A stretch of 64,000 nt of DNA from NCBI GenBank assembly GCA_013396635.1, contig WBMW01005039.1, positions 62,001 through 126,000 of the forward strand, in the 5' to 3' direction. The position numbers and the translations under genes are program-made. The number at the start of each line of letters is the position of its first letter. Position 1 is the first letter of the stretch. The notes under the pieces were generated by a model that was not told where the DNA came from, did not search any database, and saw nothing but the letters and a program-made list of their open reading frames with translations. This document shows positions 10,267 through 21,110 of the stretch, one piece after another. This stretch comes from Penelope pileata. Its lineage: Eukaryota > Chordata > Aves > Galliformes > Cracidae.

Positions 10267-13200
10267 AACACACGGTGCCTCCATCGAAGTGAGACTGGTC
10301 ATCTCCACCGTTCCTGTTTCCCCATTGCATTTCTTTCCATAGGCTCCACTGAGGTATAGTCATAGTCACAACTCTTGCTTTGAAGAAAAGAGATTTCACT
10401 CTTACAAACAGGGCTGTAATATCTCAGCAATACCTCCCATAATGGATTTCTGAATTCCTAGTATTCTTCTGCCTTTCTTGGTAAGTTCTGTGTTTGCACT
10501 AAAGAACATTTTCTTCTTCAGCTACATCAATCATCTAAGTGGCCTTTAGCACCTAAATGATTACATGGTTTTCTATGTGCCAATTTGCTTTCACCCACTC
10601 TTCCTCACTCCTACACCATTAAACATCTTGCTCTGCTGCTCTCCATGAATTTTCAGACTGCTCCTTCCCCATCTGCAGCACTACGGGGTGGCAGCTGGGG
10701 CCCCCCACAGCCCTGCCCTCCCATCAGCCCTCACCCAGCCTTGCTCCAAGGAGGCAGATCCACAGATACACCCAAAGAGGCCAGCAGCACTGCTCCCTCA
10801 GACCAGCTTTCCTCCCTAAACACAGGATCCCAAATCCAAAGTTTCACTCGTACATTCTCCCTTCCTTCTCCCTCTGGTCAGATGCATCCTTACACACTTC
10901 TCATCTTGCAATCCTGCTTTCCCTTGTCAGCACTGCACACAGTCAGTTTAATACTTTTTAAAAATTATTATTTGTTCTAGCAACATGTTTTTTTGATTAA
11001 ATGTTATTAGCTTGACTTCTAAAAATCTTAACAGCTTGATTTTTTACGCCGCACTTTCTAGTTGTTTCATTTCTTTTATTCTAGGTTCTTCCCTCACAGC
11101 TGAGAGAAACAAAAAGTAGACAGAAACAAAGATGTTTGATCAGCTTCATGTTTACTAATAGAAGAAAAAAAAGAAAAAAGAAACTTGCCTATTAAAAATC
11201 TTATGACATTTTTTCTCCCAAAATCGTGCTGGTGAAGATACATGGCAGTATTATCTATATTTTCTATTGATTTTCTTAATATGATTGCATAAATTTGAGC
11301 TTTTTCCTACTTTGCTTACTGTTATCTAATTTCAGTTAATGTTCTACTGTTTCTACTCATTGTAACTCACTTTTAATTACCCTTAGAGTGATGTAGTAAG
11401 TCCATTATGAACTGTAGATTTTTTTTCCTTAATTCTCTTCCACCCTTTTAAGAAATGTATTAATTAACACCGAGTGTTTTTCCTTACATTCTCCTGCTCT
11501 GAAAGCAAACAGCCAACATCTCCCTATGCTGACCACTTCCTGCCAGGAGCAGCCACTTCGATCTGGATGCCTTATTCCCTAATAACAGCTAAGAGCTGCC
11601 TTCTGGTACTGCTCACAGAGTAAGCCAGGGACAGATTCTGAGCTCTTACACTAAAGTAAATCATAAATATCTTCACATAACAAGAATATGTCATCATCTG
11701 TCTTGTCAGATAGACTTCAATACAGTCTCTCTTGACTTGTACCAGAAGAAGGCCAATTGCGTTGAAAAGTCTTCAATGAGATTAGAAACAGGCTCTTAAT
11801 TTAGAGAAATTATTTAATTTTTGAAGCATTTGACAATTCTAATAGACATCATCTATGAATGAGTCAGGGTGTGTAATATGCCTGAGGCAAGAAGAAAAAG
11901 GTTCATTAACTTTGAGAGAATAGACAGATGGGCACATCAGGGTAGAGCTCTGACAGCTCCCAAGTTATGTAAGAAGTGAAGAGTGGGGAGTCGGATGCCA
12001 TGTGCATGTGTGCAGGAGTCATCTCCGTGGGAGCAAATTGCAGTGACACAAACTGTCAGTTATGACATCAGTAAATGAGTCAGGAATAATGAAGGGAAAG
12101 AGACAAAACATCATGGAAAACACTTCAGCTTCCAGCATGACGTGAAAGGCAAAGGAGGTCTGTGAAACTTACTATAATTTGGTTTAATCCAGTTCTCTTT
12201 GTGAGCGTGCGCATGAAGCAAGGAATTTATACATGCTGGAAGTGCAGCAAGGAAAGCAGTCCTGAAGAGTCTGGTGCTGCAAAGAGCAAGCAAATGCATG
12301 GCTGCATTTAACAAAATGGTTAGGAGTGGAACAAAGAAAACAAAAATAGGGAGAGAAGCTGTAGGTAATGCCAGGAAGACAGCGACTGAGAAAATATGAA
12401 AGTTAAAGACTGGCAAAGTCGTACACACTGTAACTGTAATGTGAAGACAGCCTCTGACCTCAATGACAGTCTGTGAAAGAAAATAAATATTTAGAAGTGA
12501 GGGGGAAACAGGTAGAAGTGACATCATCCACACATCATTCAAAGCAGATGCTTCATTTTTAAAGGAATTTTTTTTTCTATGTTTACCTAAAATCTGGGTA
12601 AAATTTGACAGGTACATCAGCAGTGTTTTCCAGCCAGACTGTGAGTGACTGCTGTATTTTGGCCAGTGAATGATATTGAAAATCAGAGACAGCTATCACC
12701 GCGTAAACAACTGATGCAGGGAGGCCAATCTCTCCTCACGCAGGCTGTGCTAGTCTGAGCATCAGAAGGAGGTGGTCAAATGCATTTTAATAAACTTGAC
12801 TGAAGAAAAATAATGAACCTATCAAAACAATTCATACATGAATCAGGTAGTGTCTGCATTTTAATAGCTGGAACAAAGGCAACTGAACTCTAATGGAGTC
12901 GTTTTCTCTTGAAAGCAATTACAAAATTTCTTTCACTTTGTCAGCAAGGTAATATCTATGTGAACAGCTCAGAGTTAAAGAATTAAAAGCCCATCAGTTG
13001 TCAAGGGAGGAAAAACTTTTTTTTTCCTGTGGGTAAAGTAGATCTGAAAAAGAAACACTTCTAGCAGAAGCCAGATTCCTCTGGTAAGAACAAGCCCTTC
13101 ACAAGAGGAAAATCCTCCACCAGAAATAACAGGGCAGGTCCATCACTCCTGACTTTTGATCTTCAACAGCTTCAGTATCGCCACCAACTAAAATAATCTG

Positions 13201-16200
13201 GATGCTGGGGCAATGCATTAAAAATGAATGAGAGTTTTGCCACCGACTCCAGCTGGAATTTAATTCTTGTATGTTTAGTCTCACAAGAAGTATGTTATAA
13301 CTCGATGGGCACGATACCCTTCTGACATCAGAGTTCTTTAAGCCTGGATTTCTTGCCAGAAGGCCCCGAAGTTCAGACAAACTGGGCGTTTGATGTATGA
13401 ATTACTTCTGTTCTTACATACAATGAGCACACACAGCAAAAACTGCATGAAGAGACACGAGCTGAGGTTGAGACTTCAGCAGCGGACATCTCATTGGGCT
13501 CCCAGCCCACTGACTGCTTTGTTAATCAACATGGGGAGGAGTGCTATCCCACCACAGCCAGGCTGTGCCTGGGAGTCCATTCCCACAGCACGTGCTGTGC
13601 CACAAAGGCATTCTTGCTGCCTCAACGGTAGTTTGGGATTCCCAATATGCACATGCACTGAGCCAAATTGATATAACTACTGTGCAGGCTGGATTAATTA
13701 ATTACACTGGCCTGTTGACCTACTAGCAATTAGGAAAGCCAAGAAGTAGAAACCAGAAGTCCAGGTTTATATCTCATTTTCATTATTTGATCACATTTCC
13801 TGCACATGCCAGCTCAGGGTACATCTCCCATCCTGTATCAGCAGGTTGGCATTTGAAACAATTGCAGAATAAGCCTTGAGTATATTTATGCAAAGACAAG
13901 ACAAACAGCTCTCGAGTTCAGAGAGTAAAATTACTACTTTTTTTTTTTTCCATTTTATAAAGCCTCCACCAAATAATGAAAATCAAAGATCACAGGGATA
14001 TTCAAGAATAAGCAGCATCAGGCCAGGTAACATAGTATTTTCAGCAATTTTACACCAGACAATGAAGCAAACACAAAGACATTTTGATAAATGGCAACAC
14101 TTGAAAAATGAAACAATTATGCTAGTAGCATTAATTAAGAGGCAGTAACAGACTTCCATGAGGAGATGAGCTAAAAATTTCATCATGTAATTTTTAAATT
14201 ACACTGACATCTTTTTTCTCTCATACACATCTGACCCTCAAGGAAGATTTGCACGTAAAGGCCAAAGAGGTAGCAAACACATTTCTCAGTTGCCAGTTTT
14301 TTTTACACTTAAGCAGCACAAATAGCAATTAGAAACACCAGAAAACCAGCTTCATCCACACAGGTCAAGGTGAGCACATCCCACCCCCCTGATGCTGCTG
14401 TGAGCTGTGGTGTGAGCTGATGGCAAACAGGCTGTGAGGCCAAAGCTGTTGCCTACAGACTTGGGGATGTGGCAGGAGCCCCTACTGCCACCACTACCCC
14501 AATCTCGTGACTAATTCTGGGGAAAAGCCACTGGGCCAGTTGCCTTGTGAGGCCACTGCTAGGCAAAGCTGTGCTGCCTGGAGGGCAAGCTGCTCTGCTG
14601 CACTCTGAATGAGGAAATCACACATGAAATGCAAGGAGCAGCAGCACATGCAGAGGGTGGGGGCAAACATGTCATGTTTTATCCTACATGCTCACGTTCA
14701 TTGAGTTTGTCTTTCTACAAATAAAAAAAAAAAAACAAAACATTGAAAACAAAGATCCTATTTGAGCCAGTGGTAAATGCAAAGTAAGGCACATTGTGTT
14801 CAAGCTGTTTTATTACTGATCAAGTCGTATCAATCCCTGTCTTCTGAGGACCAAGGGATCATGTAAGTAAGGCTACTTTGGCATTCACTAACCTAAGACA
14901 CAATAATTTCAGCAAAGATGAGGCCCAAGCCCCACAAAACCTTGAGGCAACTCTGTCCTGGACACAGAAGGGAAGAATTCTGAAAGTAAGAAAACCTAAT
15001 CTTGTTTTCACTTCTCTAGCAAAGCTGCGTGGGAGGACAGACATTGTTCAAGCACAGATCTGAGAAAAAAAGCAGAAAAAAGCTCAACAACCAAAATCAA
15101 GAGATTGTAACTTCATTGAGGATTCATAAGGCATCACAGCACCAAGAAAATTTTTCATATTCGACGCCTCTACAGCATTAAATTCATTTAGAGAGCTGAA
15201 AGACATAATACTTTGTACTTTCTAGATAACAGCACTGTTGTAGTCATCCGGGTGTAAAAGGGCTTTATTCTGCCAGAAATATCAACATGCTGCAGTGCAG
15301 AAACCCCAAAACACTGCAAGACCCAGCTCTGAATCAGACTGGCTGATTCATTCAGGAACAAGGGTGCTGCTCTTCTCCCCTTGATCCTCCTCAGCAAGCT
15401 GCTGCAGCCCACTGAGAAGGAAGCTAGTTCTGCTACTTGTATGGCCAACAAAATAAAACCTCTTCCTTTGACAGCTTACAGAAAGGGTCACTGCTCACTG
15501 AGCTCCGGATGAGCTGTGAGGCTTTGGTGACAACACCTAGGGGAGTGATTGGGAGGGCAGGGCTGGAGAGGCTGGGAGAACAGGGCTTAGTTCCTGAGAA
15601 CTAGAGATATTTTGGTAGTTTGTTACAATAATGTGCATATTTAAAACATAACTGAAAATGCAGTACCCAAGAAAAGCAAGAGATTACATCAAAATCGAAT
15701 ACTTCATGCAGCTTGCTCCCAGGAGAGAAACAGAGACAGACCAAATGGCACTGAACAGGCCTAAATGCTAACATATAAAAATGCTGAACAAGCTTTTTCA
15801 CAGGATCAGTTGAAACATAGCACAAAACTGGAAATTCAATCTTACCATTTTTGTTGAACAACGTTAAAAAAGAATTCCGACAAACAGAATACAGTGCATC
15901 TTGCTCCCACTGGCTGATATTTAATATCAAGTGAATTCTTTTAACTTCATTTCTTCTAAACCACAAAAGCAAAGACCAGTTAGGAGAGGCAAGAGGAGTG
16001 TGAGCTGCTCAGAGGAGATGGAGAGGAGCGTTCATGGCACTGCCTGCAGCTGGGCAGCCCATGCCAGCCTGCCAGAGGGGCATCCCACAGCAGAAGGGGC
16101 CCTCCTGAGCCGAGAGCACTGTGAGGGCCAAGAGATCTCATTTCCCCTGGAAAGCTTTTTTTGACATCTCTACGCATCATCATGGAAACTTCGCACAAGC

Positions 16201-17215
16201 CAAAGAGCAATAGTCCGTAGGAGCAAACCAAACAAACCAAGTACATGCACAGTTTGTACCACAGACCTAAAATGTGAATGTTTTTGACATTCACAAACCT
16301 ATTGCCTATGGATGTTGTGTCAGTGGGCAGCTGAACACGCTTACTGGTGAGAATACCCCAGACTGGAGCTGTTTAGGAGAAGGAATTAATCTCTATTACC
16401 ATCAATACAACAGAAGCACAGGGAAAGGCCAAAAGAAGGTAGAAGCACCAAAACAACCAACCCCATAGAGTCTCCTGCCTTTTAGGTCCATCAAGAAAAG
16501 CTTGCTGCATTACCACCGAGGGGATGACAAGCAAACAGAGGACAGCATATTTTAGCCCAACAGGCTACACTACCTGACCATACTTTCCCCAGAAGCTGGC
16601 AGTTGATTGCAGAATGTTTTTCTACATTTTTGTAAAGACAAAAAACAGAAGCTCTTGGTAATACCAAATGCACACAACTAATACACAAGCAAAGCCATAT
16701 TCCTAAACAATTTGTCTGGACAAGGAAATGAAAGGCTTTTTAAAACATATTCCAACCTCTTTTCTTGCTTGAATAAATGTGATTTAGAAGATCTCTTTGT
16801 CAATACAGACAGCATGAAGCATGTTTGTACTGATGCACTTCACACAGTTATCAAAAACAAAACCATACATACCCAGGTGTGCCTGGTGTGCTGATTTTCA
16901 GGAGCTGTAGTCTGATTTTTGAGTAACAGCAGCTGGGCACTTAAGTCTCTTCCTCTCTTCCCCCCATGTTTCAGCATGCCTCCCTTGCAGAGCTGGTACT
17001 AGCAGCAACCCAGAAGGGAATTGCTCTATGCCAGGGCTGTCCCTTATTTTAGGAGATTTTTTGGTGCTTTGAACAACTTCTACCAAGACTAAACTCTGCA
17101 CTGTTTGTGAGATGTAAAACTTTTAAAACCCTGCCTAGGCACTGCCAGGGGCACTGAAAACCCAGATTTTTTCTCAGTTTATTGTAATTCAGCTCAGTGT
17201 GGAAGGCAATAAGTT
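10267..17215. other. Single-copy noncoding sequence
   Basis: About 7 kb with no recognisable gene or transposon. It contains the longest non-repeat open frame of the window (minus strand 12111-12617, 168 codons, Leu/Phe/Ala-rich, unlike any family I know), which I do not call a gene. A homeodomain-site-rich patch with GATTAATTAATTACAC lies near 13692. A more GC-rich patch of about 260 bases lies at 14360-14620 without CpG enrichment. Confidence 0.5.
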
Positions 17216-17233
17216 TATATATATATATATATA
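17216..17233. repeat. (TA)n microsatellite
   Basis: Nine uninterrupted TA units followed by CACATAG. Short and probably length-polymorphic. Confidence 0.9.
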
Positions 17234-18303
17234 CACATAGATTATATATAAGCAGTTCCTAAGGAACTTTCTGGCTTTTCTGCCTTAGTGGTAAGGATCA
17301 CACTGACTTGGGCAGACCTACATGATGGAAAAACAATATTTTCCACCTTTTTCTTCCCAGAGACAGCTATAATCTGGAGTACCATCAGGTTCCTTCCAAA
17401 ACAAGCACTGCACAGCTGCTGTGATTAACCTTCATAGTCCATAGCTTACAGTTACAGACAGAAAATACTTGTAAAAGGGGAACGTCCTCCTTACACTACT
17501 TGCCCTCAGCTTCAAGGATGATGCTGCAAATTGTCTGAAAAGGTTGCAGCAGCATTCCCAGCTGGCATTAATTTCCTACTGTGTAGGGGCAGTTTGGGGT
17601 GCCACTGAACAGAAATGGGAGCAAAGCAGCCAGAACCTGTTCAACAGGGTGTGTTGCTGTTGGGTTTGTATTTATGGGCATCAAGATGTACTAGGTTTCC
17701 TCCTTCATGCAAAGGGACTAAAACAGAAGTGTGAAAAAGTAATTGCTGGCTTCTTCAAATATGAAAGGGCTCGGTTCTGCAACATCCATTTAATGACTAG
17801 TAAAGATTGTTTATTCCCTCCTCTGCTCTTTTGCCATTAAGACTGTCTTATGTACGCTTGAAGAAAATGAATCTGCTTTATCTTGACACCTCTGATAAAT
17901 TCTGGCAATCCTCTTTACTTGTTTTGCTTGTAAATGCTAAGATGCACTGAAGAGAATACTTATTACTAGAGTTGGTTGGAAATATTTCCACAAAACTTTT
18001 TTCTTGCCAAAAAAGGTGTTAAGCCAACATTGGATATTTTTTTTATGGGGAAAGAGTTCTGATACGTTCCCCAACAGAAAGTACCGGGAAAAATACAGAG
18101 AAAGTTTAACTCTTACAATCCAAATGCAACAATAATCCTGAAGTTTGAGATTATTTTTCATTTTGATATTTAACATAGCAAAAATAATTTAATATTTAAA
18201 ATCATATAGATATCAAAGATTTCCAGGCATCAAAATGGTTCCTTTGCCCCTAACTTATTTCATTAAGAGAATTTTATTTTTCATAGAGTTGTGTTGTTTA
18301 GGT
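17234..18303. other. Single-copy noncoding sequence
   Basis: Unique AT-rich sequence with no recognisable feature. Short open frames on both strands resemble no known family. Confidence 0.5.
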
Positions 18304-18329
18304 TTTTATTATTATTATTATTATTATTT
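18304..18329. repeat. (TTA)n microsatellite
   Basis: About eight uninterrupted TTA/ATT units after a short T run. Confidence 0.9.
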
Positions 18330-19100
18330 AATGTTTTCTGAGATTTCTCACAGAAAAAAAACCCTGGGCTCCTAAAAACAGTTGTGGGCTAGAAAAACTG
18401 TTTTCCACCTATCACTAGTTAAGTTATTAGGCTAGCATCAAAAGAGACACCATGCTACTCTCTAGATCTAACAACTTTTCTTCTGCCATGCTAGGATAAA
18501 AATGTGTGAACATCAACCACATGGAATACAAATTCTCTGTTTTTCTTTTTCTAATGAACTTTGCAAAGAATGAAACATAATTATGCCTTCAAAAGAAACT
18601 ACTACACTACCAGAGATCCTAAAAAATCTCTCTTCTTTGGCTAGCACCCATCTCTGCAAATGCTGTCACAACAATTTCCAAACTGTCACTTCAGCAACTG
18701 CCCCACACAGAAAAACATATTTCTTCTAATTAGACAAAATTCTAACTCTGTGTTTGGAGTATAATTTGATGTTTTTTTTCTAGAAGCACATTAACCACTT
18801 CCGTTTAATTATTTACATTTAAAAAAATAATCACTGAATTAACAACCAATTGTGCAAGTACAGCTTCTGCTCTGGTGGGATGCTGCTTATTGCTGTGGTA
18901 GGTGGGCATGTCACCAGGGAGGTGGTGTGGTCCAGGTCCACATCAAATCTCATCTGGATGTCAAAGAGATGTAGCTTCTACCTCTGGATTCGCTCTAAAC
19001 TTACTAGGTGACTTTGGAGAGGTTAACTTGTCATTTTTTCCTTTCTAAATGTATTTTGAATGGCCAGGCAGTGAAATGTTTGGAGCAGGGACTACACTGA
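18330..19100. other. Noncoding sequence with weak MIR-like match
   Basis: Mostly unremarkable. The segment about 18985-19030 contains GGATTCGCTC, ACTTACTAGGTGACTTTGG and GGTTAACTTGTC. Their order resembles the core of the tRNA-derived MIR SINE ('ggttcgaatc...acttactagctgtgtgaccttggg...ttaacctc'). The similarity is partial and would need an alignment score to be accepted. Confidence 0.25.
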
Positions 19101-19190
19101 GTGGTTATGGTTGGAAGAGACCTCTGGAGGTAGCCCAGTCCAACCACTCCAACTGCTCAAGTGGGAATACCAAGAGCAGGTCGCCTAGGA
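19101..19190 (-). mobile_element. CR1 LINE 3' tail (minus strand)
   Basis: Read on the plus strand it is the complement of a CR1 3' end: GGTTATGGTTGGAAGAGACC, then TCTGGAGGTAGCCCAGTCCA and ACTGCTCAAGTGGGAATACC, then GAGCAGGTCGCCTAGGA. This matches 'tggttgaggttggaagggacctctggaggtcatccagtccaac...ctgctcaagcagggccacctagagcaggttgccca'. About 90 bases survive, and the terminal octamer repeats are lost. Confidence 0.85.
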
Positions 19191-19831
19191 GTTCTCCTCC
19201 CCTTTCTCCTCTTTCAGTCCCTCTGTGTGTGATAAAGTGCCAACGCGACAGGGCACCAAGGTCACCATCGCAATAACAGCTTCTGACACCTTAAAGACCA
19301 GAGCTGGCAGGAAGTGAAGGTGTCAGCACTTGGGGAATGTACTCCTGATATTGTGTTGGTAAAGTGGAGCTCCCAGTATGAGTAAGAAATCATGTGAAAA
19401 TTCACACCTTGGTAGGGCTTGGTGCCAGGGTTAGCGATGCTAAGGCCCCTTCCAGGGCCCTGAGTAGCAAGAAATCTGCTAAAAACACCTCTGTCTCCTG
19501 GGATAAAACTAAATGATACTGATTCCTAGATAGAAGCCTTTCAAAGAAGCAGAAAGCCGTGATTTATTCAGTAACAAACAGGCTTTCAATCAGTGTTGCA
19601 AACTCTGAATGCACATACACATGCCTCTGCTTGGCTTCAATTACAAAATGCATGATCTGGCCTTCACATCCCTCCCCCTGTGAACAAACCCACAACATGG
19701 TGGACACGGTGGGATGGTAGCAGAGTACAGAAAATTCCCTTTTTTGAAATGCAGGTTGTGTTCCAGGAGAACACAGAAGGAAAGATATCAACTGAAAACC
19801 ATTTTCTCTCAAAAACACTTCGATTTGGTGT
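19191..19831. other. Single-copy noncoding sequence
   Basis: No recognisable gene, RNA or transposon. The stretch ends at the A-run that precedes the GA microsatellite. Confidence 0.5.
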
Positions 19832-19834
19832 AAA

Positions 19835-19866
<32 letters not shown>

Positions 19867-19867
19867 G
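19832..19867. repeat. Poly(A) plus (GA)n microsatellite
   Basis: Twelve As pass directly into about twelve GA dinucleotides, giving a purely purine plus strand. This is the longest dinucleotide repeat in the window and is likely to vary in length between individuals. Confidence 0.93.
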
Positions 19868-20219
19868 TAACTATTCCTTCCCATGGTTTAAAACAGGCAA
19901 GTTAATATGTTCAAGGCTTCTGTTACAAATAAACAGACACAAGGCTTCATGTTTTCTCAGTCTCATGGGGACCATATCTCATAGCATCTCTGGTTGAGTA
20001 TCTCCATGTTGAGGATTTCCTGAGCCCTTTTAAATTCTCCAGCTGGTATTTACTGCTGAGATTTGGATATGCAGAAATGTGTGAAACTCCCAGAAAAGTG
20101 AATGGCTCCAGCACCAGCTCTCTGGTATTTGCTAACTCTAACATTTTTGCTTCACAGCAAAGGAGTCTAACAAAAGTTACTTTTTGTTATTGGCTTTGAC
20201 ACATTCAAACAGCCTTAAG

Positions 20220-20243
20220 AAAAAAAGAAAGAAAAAAAAAAAG
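20220..20243. repeat. A-rich (AAAG-like) tract
   Basis: An impure run of As interrupted by three Gs, low-complexity purine sequence. Confidence 0.8.
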
Positions 20244-20400
20244 CCACTGATACAAAAGCAGCTAGCTGAAAAATAAGTTTCCAGTGATTTGTAAGATATT
20301 TTCTGATGAATAAAGGTATAAACTTACGCAAGAGCTTCTCCATAAACAGTAATATCAGTCTGCATGAGACTCAGGTGCTTTTGTTATTTCTGCATTTGGT

Positions 20401-21110
20401 AAATGCAGGCGTAACAATTCCTGAAGTCCTTTGGCTTTTACAAGCAGGTGTGATTGACAGCCTCTAAACGCTGCGCTTTCCGTACCAGCCATGATTGACA
20501 GCCCCTTGGTGGATAGCCCAGTCAGCCTAACAACGTTATTGTTCTCTAATTACCTGATAATTTTTTTTAATGCGTTGCAGTTAGTTATGGTTCAACCAAG
20601 TAAGAGTCCTCAGAACTTTTTCAAAAGTTTATTTAACTCGTATTGATTTGTGGCTTGCCTTTCTGATTCCGTGGCAGTGCTGGGACTGCAGACGTTGTTG
20701 CCCAAGGTGTGTAATCTGTCAGTCTACCTGTAATTGATGCTCTCCGTGGAAAACAGCACATACAAAAGCCTAAATATTATTGTCATTTTGGCATTTATCA
20801 CACACAGTTTTTGTACAAAAATTCATGTTTCTTCACTCAACGATCCCTAGAGCATAAGAACACAGCAAGTAGTTTGCATGCATTTAAGGCCAGAGCCTTG
20901 CGTAGGATTATGCACGCCTGTATCTGAGCTCGGTTCAGCACAGTTTATTATTTCCAAGCTGCTCAAGACAGCAGCTTGTTTAACTAGTGCTGAAAACAGT
21001 AATTGAGATTTTCTGTCTTGCAGAAAGATCGTTCTCGAGAATACTCAGCGAGGAGACTGACTCGTGAATCACTGGCAGAAAATCCTGACCCATTAAGGTC
21101 ACTCGTTTGA
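20401..21110. promoter_or_regulatory. Candidate enhancer with paired PBX-PREP/MEIS sites
   Basis: Two perfect, same-orientation TGATTGACAG decamers lie at 20451-20460 and 20492-20501, 41 bp apart start to start, both followed by CC. This decamer is the established composite site for PBX with PREP/MEIS TALE homeoproteins. The first is preceded directly by an E-box, CAGGTG (20445-20450). A SOX-type ATTGTT (20538-20543) and a homeodomain TAATTA (20547-20552) follow within 50 bases, and GTAATTGATG lies near 20731. Over a dozen CpGs survive across the block in otherwise CpG-poor DNA, which fits either constraint or low germline methylation. No open frame of note spans it. Activity and target gene cannot be read from the sequence. 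Confidence 0.42.

Noticed and set aside
14360..14620. GC-rich patch as a CpG island or promoter
   Set aside because: CpG dinucleotides are almost absent there, so it is not an island.
17360..17430. Possible CR1 tail (GGTTCCTTCCAA)
   Set aside because: Only about a dozen bases match, and neither the preceding box nor the ATTCTATGAT tail is present.
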